A DNA stretch of 64,000 nucleotides from the NCBI RefSeq assembly GCF_900176505.1, contig NZ_FWYB01000004.1, positions 186,001 through 250,000 of the forward strand. Reading direction: 5' to 3'. Of this stretch, positions 62,238-64,000 are shown piece by piece. The notes below the pieces were generated by a model, which did not search any database, was not told the DNA's origin, and worked only from the letters and a program-made list of their open reading frames with translations. Made by a program: the position numbers and the translations under genes. This DNA comes from Pedobacter nyackensis (GTDB taxonomy: Bacteria > Bacteroidota > Bacteroidia > Sphingobacteriales > Sphingobacteriaceae). Position 1 is the first letter of the stretch. Every line of letters begins with the position of its first letter.

Positions 62238-64000
62238 AATGAAGACTTTTAAAGTAATTGGGAAACCTTTCTTTTTTTTAATGATGTTTACGCTGATTGC
62301 TAACATTTCCTTTTCCAAAGTCCCGGGGAAATTGGCTGAGCTCAAATCGCCTGATGGTAAGTTACAAGTTGTGTTTACTTCTGGTTCCGATGGGAGTATG
62401 TGTTATTCCTTAATAGCAGATGGTAAACTTTTGTTGAAACCTTCACGTATTGGATTAAATGTTCCAAAAGCTCCGGTATTTGAATTCAAACAGCCGAAGT
62501 CGGTTAAAAAAGTTTGGCGACCAGTTTGGGGTAAAAGAAGTTTGGTTAACGATACTTACAGAGAAATAGCGATTGTATCGGATATTTATACCATAAAAGT
62601 CAGGGCTTATAATGATGGAATTGCTTTTAGATATGAAGACGGACACTCTCCATCTGAATTGACGGAATTTAATTTTGCCGGAAATTATACCGCTTGGTAT
62701 TATAATGGAGAAAACCACAATATCGGTCCCGAAAAATTGCAGGATGCCAAAGGTCTACGGAGGCCTGTTGTAACCATTAAAGCTGCTGAAAATCAATTTA
62801 TGGCTATTCATGAGGCTAATTTGGAAAGTGGGGAGCAGTTGTTGTTGCAGCCGGTAGCTGGAAGTGCTTCGTTTCAGGTTCCTTCCAAAAGAGCAAAAGC
62901 CTGGCGGGTAATTATGTATGGTAGAACACCTGGACAACTGGTTGATTCTCATTTGCTGGAATTGTTAAACCCTGAACCGGAGTCAGGATATGATTTTTCC
63001 TGGGTTAAACCCGGGGTGGCACTTTGGGATTGGAGAATTAATGGGGCAGAAGTTAATGGATTTAAGTATCAGATGTCGCTCCCATCATGGAAAAGAATGA
63101 TAGATTTTGCTGGTGCCAACAAAATTCCTTCATTGGTATTAGATGCCAACTGGTATGGTGCGGAATTTAATAAAGATTCAGATCCTTTAAAGGGAGGGAA
63201 AGCAGCTGATGTAAAGGAACTGATCAAATATGGTAAAGAAAGGGGAGTAGGGGTCTGGTTATACCTTAATGATGTAGGAGGAAAAGCATTTCCGATCGAA
63301 GCGATTATAAAACAGTATGGCGACTGGGGAGCGGTAGGTATTAAATACGGATTTATGAGCGGTAGTTTCGAGGAAAAGAACATAAGAACCAGGCTGATCA
63401 CGAAATTATGCGCCCAAAACCATTTAATGGTAGACTATCATGATGATCCGGTTCATCCTTACGGACAAATGCGTACATGGCCCAATGCGGTCACCCGTGA
63501 ATTTTGTTTCGCTCAGTTAGACGGCCATCATGTATTTGATCCAAAAACATTTGTGACAACGGTGTTTGTGAATATGCTTGCCGGGCCATTAGATATGAAT
63601 AATGGGGTGTTTGATATGGAACAAAAAGGCCGGGTGGATTATGGTCATCCGGTTCCTTCTACCATTGTTGCTGAAGCAGCACGAACGTTGATTACCTTTT
63701 CGGGTGCTACTATTATACCTGACATTCCCGAATATTATAACAAACATCCTGAACTATTCAAGTTCATTACGGCTGAAAAAATGCCATGGAAGGAAAGTAA
63801 AACATTGAGTGGTGAAATTGGGGAATACATTGTAATGGCTCGTAAGGCATCGACAGGAAAATGGCTAATTGGTGCAGCAACGAATGAAAGCGCTAGAGTG
63901 TTGCGGATTCCTTTGAGCTTTTTGGAGCCAGGAATGTATAAGGCATTGATCATAAAGGATGGGAAAAATGCTAGCTATTTGTCAAATAAAGAAGAATATG
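62238..64000 (+). CDS. GH97 family glycosidase, truncated by the window end
   Basis: The reading frame is open from the ATG at 62238 through the last base (587 codons, no stop), so only the C-terminus is missing. It has a signal peptide to about residue 26, a GH97 N-terminal sandwich (about 33-255, LAELKSPDGKLQVVF, AYNDGIAFRYE, YYNGENHNIGP), the barrel (about 257-505, FSWVKPGVALWDWRING, LVLDANWYG, GVGVWLYLNDVGG) and the start of the C-terminal sandwich. Catalytic positions are unusual. Where retaining GH97 members have Asp in a Val-Asp-Phe strand, this protein has Ile-Lys-Tyr-Gly-Phe (Gly371). Where others have His-Gly or His-Glu, it has His-Asp-Asp-Pro (Asp402/403). GH97 covers alpha-glucosidases and alpha-galactosidases, so I cannot assign the activity. 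Confidence 0.88.

Noticed and set aside
1-64000. CRISPR arrays, insertion sequences, tRNA or rRNA genes
   Set aside because: I looked for regularly spaced direct repeats, transposase motifs and cloverleaf patterns by eye and saw none. A tRNA scan would be needed to exclude short RNAs fully.

Overview
The window looks like chromosomal DNA of a Bacteroidota member, most likely Sphingobacteriaceae (Pedobacter-like). The reasons are AT-rich DNA, four SusC/SusD pairs, a FecR/ECF-sigma system of the Bacteroidota type, many lipoproteins with the Cys-Lys start typical of this group, the near absence of Shine-Dalgarno sequences, and TAnnTTTG promoter-like boxes. The genus is inferred, not proven. No tRNA, rRNA, insertion sequence, CRISPR array or phage gene is visible.

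Layout. (1) 392-5823 (+): a SusC/SusD pair ending at a strong terminator. (2) 16967-5902 (-): an anti-sigma/TonB module in the order FecR, STN-containing SusC, SusD, DUF4843 lipoprotein, PKD-like lipoprotein, triple-thioredoxin protein, and last an ECF sigma factor. It has no carbohydrate enzyme, so its cargo may not be a glycan. (3) 17544-35184 (+): an 11-gene operon with overlapping or closely spaced genes that encodes two complete SusC/SusD pairs and seven other secreted or surface lipoproteins (FAS1 with discoidin-like, DUF5007, FAS1, seven-bladed delta-60 propeller, alkaline-phosphatase-like pseudoenzyme with LamG, tandem DUF1735-like, PKD with discoidin-like). It carries no enzyme with recognisable active residues. 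(4) 35382-38390 (+): a LamG-fused glycosidase-like protein preceded by a (CA)12 tract. (5) 45595-40884 and on to 38464 (-): a five-gene operon of c-type cytochrome, ThuA protein, beta-propeller/cytochrome c dehydrogenase-like lipoprotein, FucP-like MFS transporter and GH95 enzyme. (6) 46088-64000 (+): a run of exported glycosidases, GH110, GH95, an unassigned GH, two clan GH-D alpha-galactosidase-like enzymes, GH20, a second unassigned enzyme, and a GH97 gene cut by the window end.

How the parts may work together. The surface operon (3) would capture and import an oligosaccharide. The periplasmic enzymes in (4)-(6) would remove alpha-galactose (GH110, clan D, perhaps GH97), alpha-fucose or alpha-L-galactose (GH95 twice) and beta-HexNAc (GH20). 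The transporter in (5) would import the monosaccharides, and a haem-dependent branch in (5) may oxidise some of them. The specificities recall blood-group-B-like or other alpha-galactosylated, fucosylated glycans, but the substrate is an inference. The divergent promoter between (5) and (6) holds a perfect 13-bp inverted repeat plus further half-sites, and one 13-mer recurs exactly in front of the gene at 59867, pointing to a shared regulator encoded outside the window.

The most novel-looking items are two paralogous glycosidase-like proteins (35382, 50229) and a third unrelated one (59867) that I cannot assign to a family, a surface pseudo-phosphatase, altered catalytic positions in GH97, a triplicated translation-start sequence before one susC, and an orphan signal peptide fused to a GC-rich REP-like patch.
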